A DNA stretch of 64,000 bases from Syncephalis fuscata. Its lineage: Eukaryota > Zoopagomycota > Zoopagomycetes > Zoopagales > Piptocephalidaceae. Location: contig JAHLTZ010000030.1 in NCBI GenBank assembly GCA_025786725.1, positions 248,001-312,000 on the forward strand, in the 5' to 3' direction. The notes beneath the pieces are model-generated. The model ran no database searches. It was not told the origin of the DNA and saw only the letters and a list, made by a program, of their open reading frames with translations. The position numbers were made by a program, and so were the translations under genes. Shown piece by piece: positions 46,332-58,252 of the stretch. How positions within the stretch are numbered: the stretch's first letter is position 1; every line of letters begins with the position of its first letter.

Positions 46332-48074
46332 ATGTTCAAATTAAAGCTATTGGTCACTGGCCTGTTATTACTCGCAACGATGGCCGGCATCAACGCGGCC
46401 AACGTATCACTGCGTCCACGGCCTTCGGTTAAAACTGCTAAAGCAACATGTAGTCCACAATTGGTCTTTTACTGGGGTCAGAATTCGTATGGTGCAAACA
46501 ATGAAAAAGATACGGCCAACTGGGAGAAGCGACTCGCTTATTACTGCCGCACAAAACAAATCAGCAATATAGTCATCTCGTTTATGCACATATTTGGCCG
46601 AGTTCCAAGCGAATTTGACCTTAGCAGCCATTGCGATGCAAGCAAGCGCATACCGGGCACAAAGCTGCTTGATTGTCCTGAGCTGCGTGAAGACATTAAG
46701 ATTTGCCAGGGACTTGGTGTTAAGATTGAGCTTGGATTAGGCGGAGCAACAGGCAACTATGGCTTCGCAAACGATGCACAGGCCGTTAAATTTGCCGAAG
46801 AATTGTATAACATTGCATTTGCCGGTAAAGGCAAAGCACGTCCTTTTGGGCCAGGTTCACTGGATGGCGTCAATCTAGACATTGAAACGGCAAAAACAAC
46901 AAGCTATCCAGCATTTGTGCGTCGACTTCGTGAGCTGCAAGGCAAACAAGGCCTACTTGTCACAGCTGCTCCACAATGTCCTTATCCAGACGCCGCGCTT
47001 CACGATACACTTGTGAATTCCGAAGTTGATGCCGTCTACGTGCAGTTCTACAACAATTACTGCGGTATGCAGGCATATGGTACAAAAAACTTTAACTTTG
47101 ACACTTGGGCCGAATGGTCGAGCAAGGTTGCTAAAAAACGCGGCGCTAAAGTCTATTTGGGCATTCCGGGATCGCCCAAATCGGCCGGCAGTGGATATGC
47201 GTCGGCAGCACGCGTTAATGAAGTAGTAAAAAAACTGGCCAGCGCCTATCCAAGTGTATTCGGTGGTGTAATGATGTGGGATGTCAGTACGGCCTACATG
47301 AATAAGGATGGCGGCAGTAACTTTGCCAATGCTGTCCACAACTCATTAAAGGCAGTTTGTGGTAAAACACAAGCAGCGCCTGTTGAAACATCCATTGTAT
47401 CGGATCAATCAGATGTGTGTCCGGCAGTTGGTGCATCTTGCACTGAAGGTGCCTACAGCTGTGCTAATGAGAATGTCAGCATATGTATCAACGGTCATTG
47501 GACACACCAGCCTTGCGGTTCTGGCACAGTTTGCCAACATACAGCCGATTACACTAGCGTATTTTGCGATGTCCCTAACGCTTTACAAGCAAGCTGTACC
47601 AAGAATGCTACGACAAAGACCGCCAATTTAATTGATATAAGCCTTAAAGCTAATGCTGATGTCAGTGCAGCGCTTAGCCTTGTCTATCAACAAGCCAATG
47701 CAACACACTTAACCGTCAGAGTTGCTGCACGCGCTGAAAGCAGCAATACTGCCAATACCGCATTCCGCAACGAATGGACATTCCGCGCGCAAGCGCCAGT
47801 CGGCGTTCAGCTTGTGGCTACCTCACGCGGTCGTATCGTTTCGCGTGGTGAAGCAAACAACGACAATAACGTCATCAGCATCGTTTCAGAAGCGGCTAAA
47901 GAGCCAGCAAGTAGCATGCTTGTAGCGTTTGAGCTTGTATTGAAACGTAGTGAATCTGAAGCTGCCACTAATAATCGTTCTACTGTTAGTCTATCTAATG
48001 ATAAGATAGTTGCATTAGCGCCAACCAACCTAAATTCTGCTGCTTGGCTTCATGTTTTGAGTAATGCTCAATAG
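46332..48074 (+). CDS. GH18 chitinase with CBM19-type module
   Basis: An intact single-exon gene of 580 aa. Residues 1-22 are a signal peptide (LLVTGLLLLATMAGINA). The GH18 barrel runs from about 42 to 345: QLVFYWGQNSYG, ISFMHIFG, IELGLGGATGNYGF, the active-site strand LDGVNLDIE (E185), [20 protein letters not shown] and [11 protein letters not shown] cysteine-rich chitin-binding module of CBM19 type follows (CTEGAYSCANENVSICINGH, CGSGTVCQ). The C-terminal 140 residues match the same region in the third chitinase. It hydrolyses chitin at the wall or outside the cell. Asn replaces the first Asp of the usual DxDxE, as in both paralogues. Confidence 0.92.
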   Translation: MFKLKLLVTGLLLLATMAGINAANVSLRPRPSVKTAKATCSPQLVFYWGQNSYGANNEKDTANWEKRLAYYCRTKQISNIVISFMHIFGRVPSEFDLSSHCDASKRIPGTKLLDCPELREDIKICQGLGVKIELGLGGATGNYGFANDAQAVKFAEELYNIAFAGKGKARPFGPGSLDGVNLDIETAKTTSYPAFVRRLRELQGKQGLLVTAAPQCPYPDAALHDTLVNSEVDAVYVQFYNNYCGMQAYGTKNFNFDTWAEWSSKVAKKRGAKVYLGIPGSPKSAGSGYASAARVNEVVKKLASAYPSVFGGVMMWDVSTAYMNKDGGSNFANAVHNSLKAVCGKTQAAPVETSIVSDQSDVCPAVGASCTEGAYSCANENVSICINGHWTHQPCGSGTVCQHTADYTSVFCDVPNALQASCTKNATTKTANLIDISLKANADVSAALSLVYQQANATHLTVRVAARAESSNTANTAFRNEWTFRAQAPVGVQLVATSRGRIVSRGEANNDNNVISIVSEAAKEPASSMLVAFELVLKRSESEAATNNRSTVSLSNDKIVALAPTNLNSAAWLHVLSNAQ

Positions 48075-50170
48075 CAAATAATGCCTAATAGCTGGCAACT
48101 AGCAGTTATTATGTTTTTATGAATTTGCGATGTCGACAACTAACTATAACTGCTCAATAAACAATTGATGATTTATATATATTGCTTTATTTTCTTAAAT
48201 AATAATACTAATACTAAATATGGTGATATGAATTTAGAAAAATCTTTAAAAATACCAATTTAATAAAAATATTAATTCATATCCGTTTGTTTGTGTTACC
48301 ATCATTTCATTTTGTAATAGCTAAAAGATAAAAATGGAAATTAATTTATGATGGGGTTTAAAAGTCATACTTATTCATAAATCATAGCGTTACCATCTAG
48401 TACGTGCTGTGGCTGCACTTCCGACGATGTACTACACTTATGATGCCATTACCTATCGTATGATAACAATATTAACGAATGGAGGTACATAGTTAACTAA
48501 CACGGCAATAGCGGTAACAATAACAGTAACGGATGCATAGTGACTGTTCATCTGTAGAAGCACAGCAGTTACTAGATTATCATAGCGAATCAGCAGCCAT
48601 TTTTATTGGAATACACCGGAAGTGATACAACAGACAATAGGAAGAATAGACGAGTATTTTTCTACCAATAGAACTAGCAATGCTCTCCTGCATTCGATGT
48701 GTCGCGTAACACCTGAGCCATTTATGTTACTACATTACTTTCTACTCGAATTTACTTGGAACAAGCAAATAAGTGAATTAGAACACTCTTATTGCCTCCA
48801 ACACTTTGAGTCTAGATCTCCGAATGACCTACACTATAACAAACAACCGGATATACCCCAGACATTACAGCACGTGTTCTATGTCCCCCGCCTTTACTCT
48901 CACGCACGCACACGCACACACTACTAAACCACGAAGAAATCCATTGTCCAAATGATTCTCCATTAATTCTATCAAATTTTAACTTCGTACAACAATACAA
49001 AGTAAGTCATGACGGCCTGTTGTTTTCTTAATGGAAAGCGAACAGTTGTACGCACGCCAACACTTTGGACACTGAAACGACGATCCTTTGTCCTCGTTAT
49101 GTGTACGAGCGTTGGTCGTTAAACGGCAACGACGCTTCCATTTTTTTATGATTTACTAACAACAACAGCACTCGATCCCAAGACACATCCATGAATGGTT
49201 TAATATCAGCTGTGTTTCACGAAGTTAAATCCAATGTGGCTGCCGCTCCTTATTCCTTACTCCTTACTCTGGATCAAATGTAGAATAGCAGCATTCTACA
49301 GTACACTATTTGAATTAAGAGCATGCTGATCCAAAAAACAGCTATCCCGTGACATACCGTACGAGCCTTTGCCAGCACAGTATCGTCATTTCAACGCATG
49401 ATGCTGCTACTGCTTGTCGTTTACTTCTAAACAGCATCATAGTGGAATGATACACAACTATTGAGTTGTGCAGTTGTGGAAATAAGAAAACCGGCCAAGA
49501 ATGTGTGTTCAGAAGAAAACAGCGATGCAGTATAGGTAGTTCCATATGCACGTCTCTTTATTGTGTGACGTGGACAGCTGATCACGCGCCTTTTAGTTAA
49601 CGCATGTTCATATAATGATTTCATTAGCCATTTCTCATATCTGCAATGCAGTGGGGTACTCGGCATAAACGGGGTCACATTGGTTGTTGGCTCATTCCAT
49701 ACACACACATCACAGACTGGTGGGTTGGTTAATAAAATGATGATTTCTTATACATGTGTGTACTACAATTATCATTATGGATATGAATTATTACTGCGAT
49801 GACTACACATCCATCATGTCAGGTGTTCTGTGACCGCTGAGTCACGTTCGATTGTCTATTCGAATCAATGGCCGTATGACATTACACTTTGCCATTCAGC
49901 GTTGTTCATATCTTGTACGTAATATATGAAAACCATTATAAAAGATAATACTACTAGCCTTTAATCTACTGTTCTGCATACTCTTACCTCCTCTTGTTAT
50001 CTACTCCCTTTAACGCAAAAAAGCTTACGATACGAACAATTTTCAAGTGTTAACCTTGTATTTATTTCTTTTCTTTTTGGTAAGTCTCTAGCTTTGAAAT
50101 TGTAACTAATAATCATTATAATGAATACTAATCATTTTATTTGCTATTATTACTACTATTTTATTAATAG
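48075..50170. other. Intergenic region between chitinases
   Basis: Short frames at 48622-48927 (+) and 49342-49708 (-) have a less AT-rich composition than typical spacer but no recognisable motif or splice partners. They may be gene relics. The 3' part contains the promoter and the 5'-UTR intron of the third chitinase. Confidence 0.35.
50080..50170 (+). other. Probable 5'-UTR intron of the third chitinase
   Basis: A GTAAGT donor at 50080 follows a T/C-rich leader, and the TTATTAATAG acceptor ends immediately before the ATG at 50171. The 91-nt length and the sites fit the other introns in the window. Confidence 0.6.
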
Positions 50171-52171
50171 ATGAAATCTAACAAAATGATGACTGATCGC
50201 TACTCCTTTTGGCAACTTGCCGCGGCCACGGCCATTTTGATAACTGCTTTTCCTGTATCAAGTTATGCGGCTGCAGCCGGCACTCGTAGTGTCGATGCAC
50301 CAACCAGGGCAACGATGGCCAGTGCGCCAGAAACATGTAGTCATGATACCAAACTCGTCCTTTACTGGGGCCAAAATTCCTTTGGATCGGCAAATCCGGC
50401 TGATAAAACAAAATGGGAAGGCCGCCTTGCTGACTATTGCCGGTCAGGCAAATTAGGCACTGCTGTACTTTCATTTATGCACGTTTTTGGCCAGGGTCGT
50501 GATAGGACACAAGTTAACTTTGCTAATCACTGCGCACCTGAAAATACGCTGCCTGGATCACAATTGCTTGACTGTCCCGAACTACGCGAAGACATCAAGA
50601 TCTGCCAGGACCTCGGTGTTAAAGTCGAGCTTGGACTGGGTGGTGCCGCTGGTAGCTACGGTCTAAGCGACAACAAAGCAGCCGTTGCATTTGCCGACGA
50701 ACTTTGGGACACCGTATTTGGCGGTGATAGCAAGACACGTCCATTTGGTTCAACTGCACTCGATGGTGTTAATCTCGATATCGAGGGTGGCAGTCCATTT
50801 GGCTATGCTGCTTTTGTTAATCGACTTCGCGAACGCCAGAGCAGTGCCGGCTCAAAGGCTCGTCCACTTATTGTCACTGCTGCACCTCAGTGCCCATATC
50901 CCGATGCCTACCTTGATGATGTCATGAAAAATGCAGCAGTCGATGCTGTTTACGTGCAGTTCTATAACAATTACTGCGGTACACAAGCCTTCGGCACTCA
51001 AAACTTCAACTTTGATATCTGGGATGAGTGGTCGAGCAAGACTGCTAAGATTAAGGGTGCCAAGGTCTTCCTTGGTATACCAGCCTCGCCATCTGCTGCT
51101 GGTAGTGGCTACGTTCCAGCCTCGCGTTTGCGTGATATCATTTTTGATGTACGCAAATATAACTCATTCGGCGGTGTTATGATGTGGGATAGCAGTCAAG
51201 CTTTCGGCAATATGGAAGGTGGCAAGTCTTATGCTGAATTGGCCGTTGCTTCATTAGAAGCGGCTTGCAACGGTAAGACCCCAACTCCTTCGCCAGTACC
51301 AGTACCAGTGCCTTCGCCTTCGCCCTCTCCTGTACCAGCGCCTTCACCAACTCCAGTGCCGTCACCAGTGCCTTCGCCCTCTCCTGTACCGTCACCATCG
51401 CCTTCACCAACTCCAGTACCGTCACCAGTGCCTTCACCAACTCCAGTACCGTCACCATCGCCTGGTAATGGTGATGTCTGCCCTGTAGAAGGCGGTGCTT
51501 GCCAAGAGGGTAGCTACGACTGTTCAGGCACACAATACGCCCAATGTCTATTCGGTAAATGGATCTTGCGACCATGTCAGTCGGGTACTGTCTGCCGACG
51601 CACTGCCGATCGCCGCAACGTCTTCTGTGACCTACCAAACTCGACCGATTTGCCTTGCCGCCAGCCATCGACGCCTGGTTTCACCCCAGCTGAACGCCTA
51701 CAAATCTCGACGACCAATGCTGCAGCTGAACGCACACGTGCCGCTGCCTTCACCGGTAATGGCCATCCAGCTGATGTTAATGTCGTTTACCAATCAGCCA
51801 ACGCAACACACATGACCGCCCATATCGAAGCAAGCGTCAGTGCAGCCACTCGCAAGTCAGCCATCAACTCATTCAGCAATAGTTGGACACTTTCCTTTGC
51901 GGCACCCAACGGTGTTAGCCCAGTATCTGTAAGTCGCGGCACAATAAACAACGATCAAACTCATGCTACTGCTACAACTGGCGAGGAATGGCGCCGCTTC
52001 GAAGTAAAATCAGAACCATCGAAGGAGCCAGCTAAAAACATGCGCATTGTAATGGATGTTGTGCTTAAACGTGCGGCACCAACTGCCACAGCAGGTTCAT
52101 CGGACGACATTAAGGCAGCATCTGCTCCATGGCTTCAAGTATTGAAGGATGTTCAATTGCAGTCGCAGTAA
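50171..52171 (+). CDS. GH18 chitinase with Pro-Ser linker and CBM19-type module
   Basis: An intact gene of 666 aa. Signal peptide to about residue 35 ([16 protein letters not shown]). The GH18 domain spans about 60-360, with [35 protein letters not shown], active-site [11 protein letters not shown] (E205) and [12 protein letters not shown] linker of about 65 residues of PSP/PTP repeats follows (51283-51465), probably O-glycosylated and flexible. The chitin-binding module is [20 protein letters not shown] followed by CQSGTVCR, then the C-terminal domain shared with its neighbours. The broken first gene is the closer paralogue (both read NSFG and DIEGG). Single coding exon, with a likely 5'-UTR intron just before the ATG. 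Confidence 0.93.
   Translation: MKSNKMMTDRYSFWQLAAATAILITAFPVSSYAAAAGTRSVDAPTRATMASAPETCSHDTKLVLYWGQNSFGSANPADKTKWEGRLADYCRSGKLGTAVLSFMHVFGQGRDRTQVNFANHCAPENTLPGSQLLDCPELREDIKICQDLGVKVELGLGGAAGSYGLSDNKAAVAFADELWDTVFGGDSKTRPFGSTALDGVNLDIEGGSPFGYAAFVNRLRERQSSAGSKARPLIVTAAPQCPYPDAYLDDVMKNAAVDAVYVQFYNNYCGTQAFGTQNFNFDIWDEWSSKTAKIKGAKVFLGIPASPSAAGSGYVPASRLRDIIFDVRKYNSFGGVMMWDSSQAFGNMEGGKSYAELAVASLEAACNGKTPTPSPVPVPVPSPSPSPVPAPSPTPVPSPVPSPSPVPSPSPSPTPVPSPVPSPTPVPSPSPGNGDVCPVEGGACQEGSYDCSGTQYAQCLFGKWILRPCQSGTVCRRTADRRNVFCDLPNSTDLPCRQPSTPGFTPAERLQISTTNAAAERTRAAAFTGNGHPADVNVVYQSANATHMTAHIEASVSAATRKSAINSFSNSWTLSFAAPNGVSPVSVSRGTINNDQTHATATTGEEWRRFEVKSEPSKEPAKNMRIVMDVVLKRAAPTATAGSSDDIKAASAPWLQVLKDVQLQSQ
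51283..51465 (+). repeat. Coding minisatellite (Pro-Ser/Thr linker)
   Basis: Repeated CCTTCGCCNTCNCCN and CCAACTCCAGTNCCGTCACC units encode PSPSPSPVP and [11 protein letters not shown]. Unit identity at the DNA level suggests recent slippage, so the linker length probably varies between strains. Confidence 0.8.
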
Positions 52172-54342
52172 AATGTTTCATCTGCGATAACAAGATACGA
52201 CGTTACGATTTCATTCTATCTATCAGTGAATTATACTAATTCATAACGCTAACTAATGGTTAATTTTTATAAATATCTTATTTTATTCTTATAAGAAATA
52301 AACACTTTCTTATCAGATATGCTAATTGAATAGTAACAAATGTTAACTGTATACAACTTTACAAATTATTATAATTTTACTTATTAATTAATACGTAATT
52401 TTTTCAGTTATTACATATAATAAAAGCTGAAGATCAAATGACTAGATATAATAATATTGCGCAATTGCACTGCACATTCATCTATTGAACATGGGACAAG
52501 TGGTGAGTTTTATTTAATCATTACATCATCACATTTATTGTTTGCATGGTGGTCAAATAACTATTTTTAATAACATTCATCTATTGAACATGATGATGGG
52601 TGGTGAGTGACATCAGGTCATCAAATACTCGTCATCATAGATTTATTATCCAGTATGCATATATCCACCATTTACCTATATCATTGCCATTCTATTTATA
52701 CTACTATGTATCATTCTACGATACACTAGACACATTCTATTGTTTATATGCTTCATTAAATTCATTCATTCCTCTCATTGCATTATATGCACTATAGCTT
52801 TAACATCGTTTTATATGCTTTGTTACCGTACATTTATCATTCTATATTCGCATAGCCTTCCTCTATCCAATACTATTTTTGTTTTTTGTTCTAGCCTTAT
52901 TATCAATAAATGTTGACTAATTCCGCCCATTAATTATGCATATATGTTCAATAACTTTAACATGATTAATCGTCGTTCAATATTGTATATTCATTATATT
53001 GTATATTATTTTATTAAATACTGGTTATGCGCTGTCTAGAACTGTTGTCTGTCTAGTCTTAACTTTATTACCAGCAATTTTGACTCATTTTAGTCATTTT
53101 AATCATTGAGTTATACTGCTAGAACAAGCAATACAAGTATGTGTGATGGTTTATTAAAAGTGTTTATTAAGTTTATTTATAACTAATTATGGCTGAGATA
53201 GTTGGTGTTAGCTAGCTAAGCTTTGACAGATTTAATTTAGATAATAAAGTACGTATAGGAGTAGCAAGCTTAAAGAAAATGGATTAATACGAAATAAAGT
53301 AGGTTAGAAATAAAGATGGCGCAATCAACAATAGCTCAATGTTGTGCAAGTATAACGATATAGCGGTGTTTACAATAAAGGCTGTATTTGTAATGAATAA
53401 ATGCATACTAAATATAAATATGCAATAATGAGTATTTTTGATCACATACCATTCGTCACTCAGCTTTATCTTCAATAAATTAAACGCTATCAAAAGTAGT
53501 CATTTAACCTCAAATCATACCAAGTAGATACTCAAATGCCTAATATTAATCCAATAGTCTTGACATAAATAAATTATTGATACGCCTCTAGACCTACTTA
53601 CAAAACTCAACTAACTAAACAAACAAATATTCTTGCACTTGCCCTTTAATAAGTACAACTAGATACTTAATAACAAATAGTAACTTTAGATATTTTATTA
53701 AATCAACTTTTGCTGTGTATAAATAGCAAGTGAAACATACTAGTGGTGTTAGACAAGTGGCGATCACAAGCCATAAGCTTTGGCCTAGTTTTTTATTGTG
53801 AATTGTTAACAAAAACTAAACATCTTACAGCGTTTCTCAATGTTGCAGCCCTACACTTATCCGGTAATATTGCAGCACCTTGACCACTATCGCATTATAA
53901 AACGGATTGGCTAACATGGTTACAGCATTGCCGCCTTACCGTGAAACCTCCTTGAAGTAGCATCATTCAGCTCTCTATCTCTCCCTCTATCTTCAGTACT
54001 TGCATGCGGGGTGGGCGTATGTTCTCGCCTTCTCCTCTATTTCGCTTCTCTCTTTCTCTCTATTTTATTGCAGTGGTTGTGTGAAGGTTACTTTCTGTTT
54101 TACACTTTTCCCTTTGGCCGTTGTTACGCTACGCCATTTTAGTTTTGCGTATTCCCATTTTCTTGTTCGGACCACCAGCTTATCACTTCCACTCTAGTGT
54201 TTGTTTTCTTTATCGGCCTTTGGCCCGACCGTCTTCTTCGTTGTATATCACCTTGGCCGTTATTACTATCGGCATAAATACACACACGCACGTCATCTAG
54301 TTTGCGGGACTGTTACCTGTCTTTTGCTTCAAGGCTATCTTG
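52172..54342. other. Intergenic region containing a TIR element
   Basis: The repeat at 52440-53520 is listed separately. The part 53950-54340 is C/T-rich (CTCTCTATCTCTCCC, CTCTCTTTCTCTC), as expected of a fungal promoter, upstream of the PA-RING gene. Confidence 0.4.
52440..53520. repeat. TIR repeat element, longest copy
   Basis: The left end at about 52550-52670 (GGTCAAATAACTATTTTTAA, ACATGATGATGGGTGGTGAG, GACATCAGGTCATCAAATAC, TTATCCAGTATGCATATAT) is matched in reverse complement at about 53400-53520 (TGCATACTAAATATAAATAT, GTAGTCATTTAACCTCAAAT). The interior shares AGACACATTCTATTG, TTATATGCACTATAG, TTCGCATAGCC and GTTCAATATTGTATATTCAT with the 7-kb copy. A head fragment at 52450-52530 matches 26560-26640. 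No protein is encoded. Confidence 0.6.
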
Positions 54343-55981
54343 ATGTTTAGTCACCGATCAAGCTTCGTTCGTCGTTGGTTGCAGCTGTTTAGTCTCCTAG
54401 TGCCGGTGTTGCTCTCTACGTTCGGTGTTGTAGTGACGCCGCATGTTGCCAATGGAGATATCATTGTTCTAGTGAGTAACGCCTAATCTGCACCTTGTTC
54501 AATTACTTACGCTATGTATGCCGCACGTTGCTAATTGACCTATAGGCTACCAATGAAACGTTTGTGGTAAGTCTATAGCTTAATAATAGCTATTGAATGT
54601 AAATTAATACTGACTACTTTATTTGCTACATACATATATCTATCTATCTACCCATCCATGTATATATGCATCTACCATATTATTGACGCTGCTAGTCTCG
54701 TATAGCAGCATTTGGACCTCGCATTTACGACGATGGCACTCCACCCGAGAAAGGCGAGCCACCGCTACCGTTTCCAGGACCGGTAGGCCAACTTTTACCA
54801 GTGGAAAACATTATGCCGAATAATCAGCGAGGATGTCAGCCCATTCCTGAGTCATTAAAACAAAAGCTACCAAACCAGAAATGGATTGCTTTAGTAGAGC
54901 GTGGTGATTGTTCATTCATTGATAAAGTACGAGCCATGCAAGACTCGGGTGCAGCAGCTGTTGTTGTAGGCGATAATCGTTGGGATAGTCTTATTACTAT
55001 GTTTGCTGCTGGTAAGTTCAATTTAATAGACGAATATATTGAATAACACGTACTAATTCTACACCGATATAGAGGATACATCAGATGTCAATATTCCATC
55101 TGTATTTACTCTTCAAATCGATTACCACCAACTGCGATATCTAGCATCGCACCTAGACCAGCCATTTATTGTTAAACTGCTTAGTGATGATGTAATTTCA
55201 TGGTAATGATTACATGAGCGCTTTTGCTCATTATTCTATTATAGTTTCAATAGCTAACACGGATTGAATAGGCCATTACTTGATATTCTTATTGTTACCA
55301 TTATAACACCTACGCTAATGATGGTATTTATCTACGCTATTTGGTATGTGCGCCAACGACAAGATCAACTGGCCGATTTAGCACCACGCCAAGTTGTCAA
55401 CAATCTGCCAACGAAACTATTTTCACAAGACAAATACCAGCGAAAATGATCCAGCCGAGTGTGCCATTTGTTTGGATGATTTCGTCGATGATGACCAATT
55501 GCGTGTCATGCCTTGTCGACATGAATTCCACATAGCCTGTATTGACCCGTGGCTGACTACACGAAAGCGATTCTGTCCAATTTGCAAACAGGATATATGT
55601 CCAGCCAACGAGCGAACACCATTGCTGGCCAGTCTAGGCGGCGGCGTCTCCAATGGTCGTCGCATGTTAAATAGACACTTTTCACTTTCTGGCATTCGAT
55701 CACGACTGGCATTGCCGACAACCACTAGATCGTATTCAAGCACCGATAATGCAGGTGAACACGAACCAGCATTATTACCATTATCGAGTGCAGGGGATGA
55801 GCTAGAACAGGGACAGGAGCAAGAACAAGAACAGGATGTACCTGGAGAAGAAGAAGGGGCATTGCTTAGTGTACTAGTTGTGCACCATTCTTCAGAAGAA
55901 GGAGAAGGAGAAGCGGAAGCAGAAGTGGAAGAAGAAGCTGTAACTGAAGATAACACAGCTCGTTCGGATACAAACCATTAG
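54343..55981 (+). CDS. PA-TM-RING (RNF13/RNF167-like) ubiquitin ligase
   Basis: Membrane E3 ligases of this group sit in endosomes or vacuoles with a lumenal PA domain and a cytosolic RING-H2. Exons: 54343-54471 (signal peptide, [14 protein letters not shown]), a 21-nt mini-exon 54546-54566 (ATNETFV), 54706-55011, 55073-55202 and 55272-55981. The PA domain reads [20 protein letters not shown] followed by AAAVVVGDN. The transmembrane helix is [20 protein letters not shown]. The RING-H2 is [28 protein letters not shown] (C3H2C3). The tail is Glu-rich. The frame is off by one base at the mini-exon junction (54566/54706) and again in the TTTT run at 55420-55423; both fit single-base sequence errors, since both flanks are conserved. 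Confidence 0.8.
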
Positions 55982-56686
55982 TTTTAGTCTTTAATCTATT
56001 GTTGCAGTTCAATTTATAATCTGTGATGTTATTGTTTATAAGATGTAACGTGATATAAAACAACCAACAACAGTGAAATGCCTTGTACGAATAAAGTTAT
56101 TAAGTAAACGACAATTATGATTAATATTAATAGTAATAAACACCAATATTGTAATAATCCTGCAAATTAAACTTGCTGAAATGATGTGCGTAATGATAGA
56201 AAATACGTTATTATCTTGCATCGTTGGAATTCTTATTTCCTTTCTGTGTCCTCCGTTAATGGTCACACCATGTACGACCCACAGGAAAATAGTCTCCATG
56301 TTCTCCTTTTCCGTTCAAAAAAGAAATTGGCATGCAAAGGAAATGCTTAAACAACTCCTCCTTTACTGACCAGAAGACTATTAGTTAAACATATCAGTCA
56401 ATGTGTTTTGTTTAAATACAAGCTATGGGGCAATATAACTGACGATTTACATCTGTTATTATTGCTATTATCATTTATTGTATTTATCAATAGTTTACAC
56501 ACTTTATTAGCAACATTGATCAACGTTGCTTTAGTGCTTTATTACTGCGTTGCTACTCTACTCCTGCAACTGTGTGTGTATATATATATATATGCATACG
56601 TGTGTGCATAGTATGACTGGGCACTTTTTGTATCTATATTTCACTTTGTACTAGTCGTTATTACCTTCATTACAGCAATCGCAACG
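55982..56686. other. Intergenic spacer between the RING genes
   Basis: AT-rich, with a TATATATATATGCATAC microsatellite near 56580. No gene is seen. Confidence 0.4.
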
Positions 56687-58252
56687 ATGCATACTTTGAA
56701 ATGGAGCTGGTCATCTTGCTACCACCTATTATTCTGTTCGTTGTTTGCTCCAATTCGTAAATGGTTAAGCTATATAGCTATTTCATGGATAGTGTTGCAA
56801 TGTCTAATGAATGAGCACCAGAATAGTTTATTTAGTGGGCACGTTGGTGTTAAGGCGGCCCCTACGTCCAAAGTAGGTGATTTAGCGTATTTCTACTATC
56901 TGATAGACTAACGATAGGCTAGATACGGTTGATGTCACCAGAACAAGGTAGATACGCGCTAAATAGTGCTAATTGATACTTAATAGATTGAATACTTGTA
57001 GCTTTATTAGATGCTCAGAAACTATTATCGACTATGACCTACTCGAATGCTTCATCAACTATAGATATGATACATGAAGCGATGGGACAACAAGTATTGA
57101 CGGTTGATGTGTCTTATCCTTCATCAACGATATTGCCAAAAAATAAAGATTGTGTGGCATCGGGTCTACTACCATCGGCAGATGAGTACCACGAATCAAC
57201 AAGTGAGGATGGTCAATCAAGATGGTGTCTCCATCCATATACTATGACATCAGCCGTATTAATTCCGAAACATGTTTGGAAGGACAGTGCAAATCATCGT
57301 CATAATAATAATGACGACACAGGCCATGGCGATTCAACGTGGATTGATTTTGACGATTTTATCGATACGGCATTTGAATTCATACGGACCGCGCTTTATT
57401 ATTTTATTGTCATTTATGTTATATTTCTTAGCATTGCTCTTCCCTATATACTGTATACCCAAATGCGTCGATGTTTTCTATGGTTTATGGGCAGTAATAC
57501 AAACGAGGGGGCCACAGATCAGTCGACGAGGCCACGAGTGCAGCGGGTGCACAACGGCCGTGTTGCCACCACCACGTATTGTGGCTTACCGATCAATTCG
57601 TACGCGACGACATTATGGAGGCACGGAAAATACACGTGTTAATTTATCTGAATTAAGCAGTGACGAGGAAGATAATAGGCCACTCGGTATACGATATACG
57701 ACTCGTATCAATCATTTGTCCGTATCGGCACCGGCTTCTGCATCAACCCAGCCACTTGTAGCATCATCACCATCACCACCACTAAATGAGGGACACAGTG
57801 GACATGAAGCACACTATCGCATTACTAATGGACACCATCCATCAGAAAATTACACCGCACAAGAGGAAGAGGAAACGATAAAGGCCCTAGATATAGAACA
57901 GAATGGATTGACCAACACGGTAGAGTGTCCCATCTGTTATGATCCATTTGTAGATAGTGATATTGTCATGGAATTGGGTTGTCGACACACCTTCCATTCA
58001 GGCTGTATTGGACAGTGGCTACGTCGACGTCACCCCACGTGTCCTATGTGTCGGGCTCATATACCTACGCATGGTTTAGATTACCGCCTATTAAGAATGC
58101 CATCACGCTATTCGAATGGATTCAATGCGCTAAATTATGCAGAAGATCCAACCTACCGACTAAGTCGAGACTATGCGTCACATTTTGTAAATCATCAGAT
58201 GAATGACGATCCAACCAATGGAGAGCGACGACCTCTACTACTTGATCGTTAA
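56687..58252 (+). CDS. Membrane RING-H2 ubiquitin ligase
   Basis: Exon 1, 56687-56872, starts with a hydrophobic leader (CYHLLFCSLFAPI, YIAISWIVLQCL). Exon 2 begins at 57019 after a 146-nt intron; using the CTCAG acceptor rather than the earlier TTAG keeps the frame. A lumenal region of about 110 residues is followed by one transmembrane helix (FIVIYVIFLSIALPYILY), a Ser-rich acidic linker (LSELSSDEEDNRPLG) and RING-H2 CPICYDPF, CRHTFHSGCIGQWL, CPMCRAH. The frame changes by one base between about 57480 and 57580, between helix and linker. The order leader, lumenal domain, helix, RING parallels the upstream neighbour, but no clear PA motif is seen. Tandem arrangement suggests an old duplication. 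Confidence 0.7.

Noticed and set aside
46953-47339. Minus-strand 128-codon frame inside the second chitinase
   Set aside because: It is antisense to the GH18 coding region and lacks independent evidence.
51177-51668. Minus-strand 163-codon frame in the third chitinase
   Set aside because: It arises from the complement of the PSP repeat, which gives ELVKALV-type repeats without biological support.
55423-55956. Minus-strand Ser/Cys-rich 177-codon frame
   Set aside because: It is antisense to the RING domain and its Glu-rich tail.
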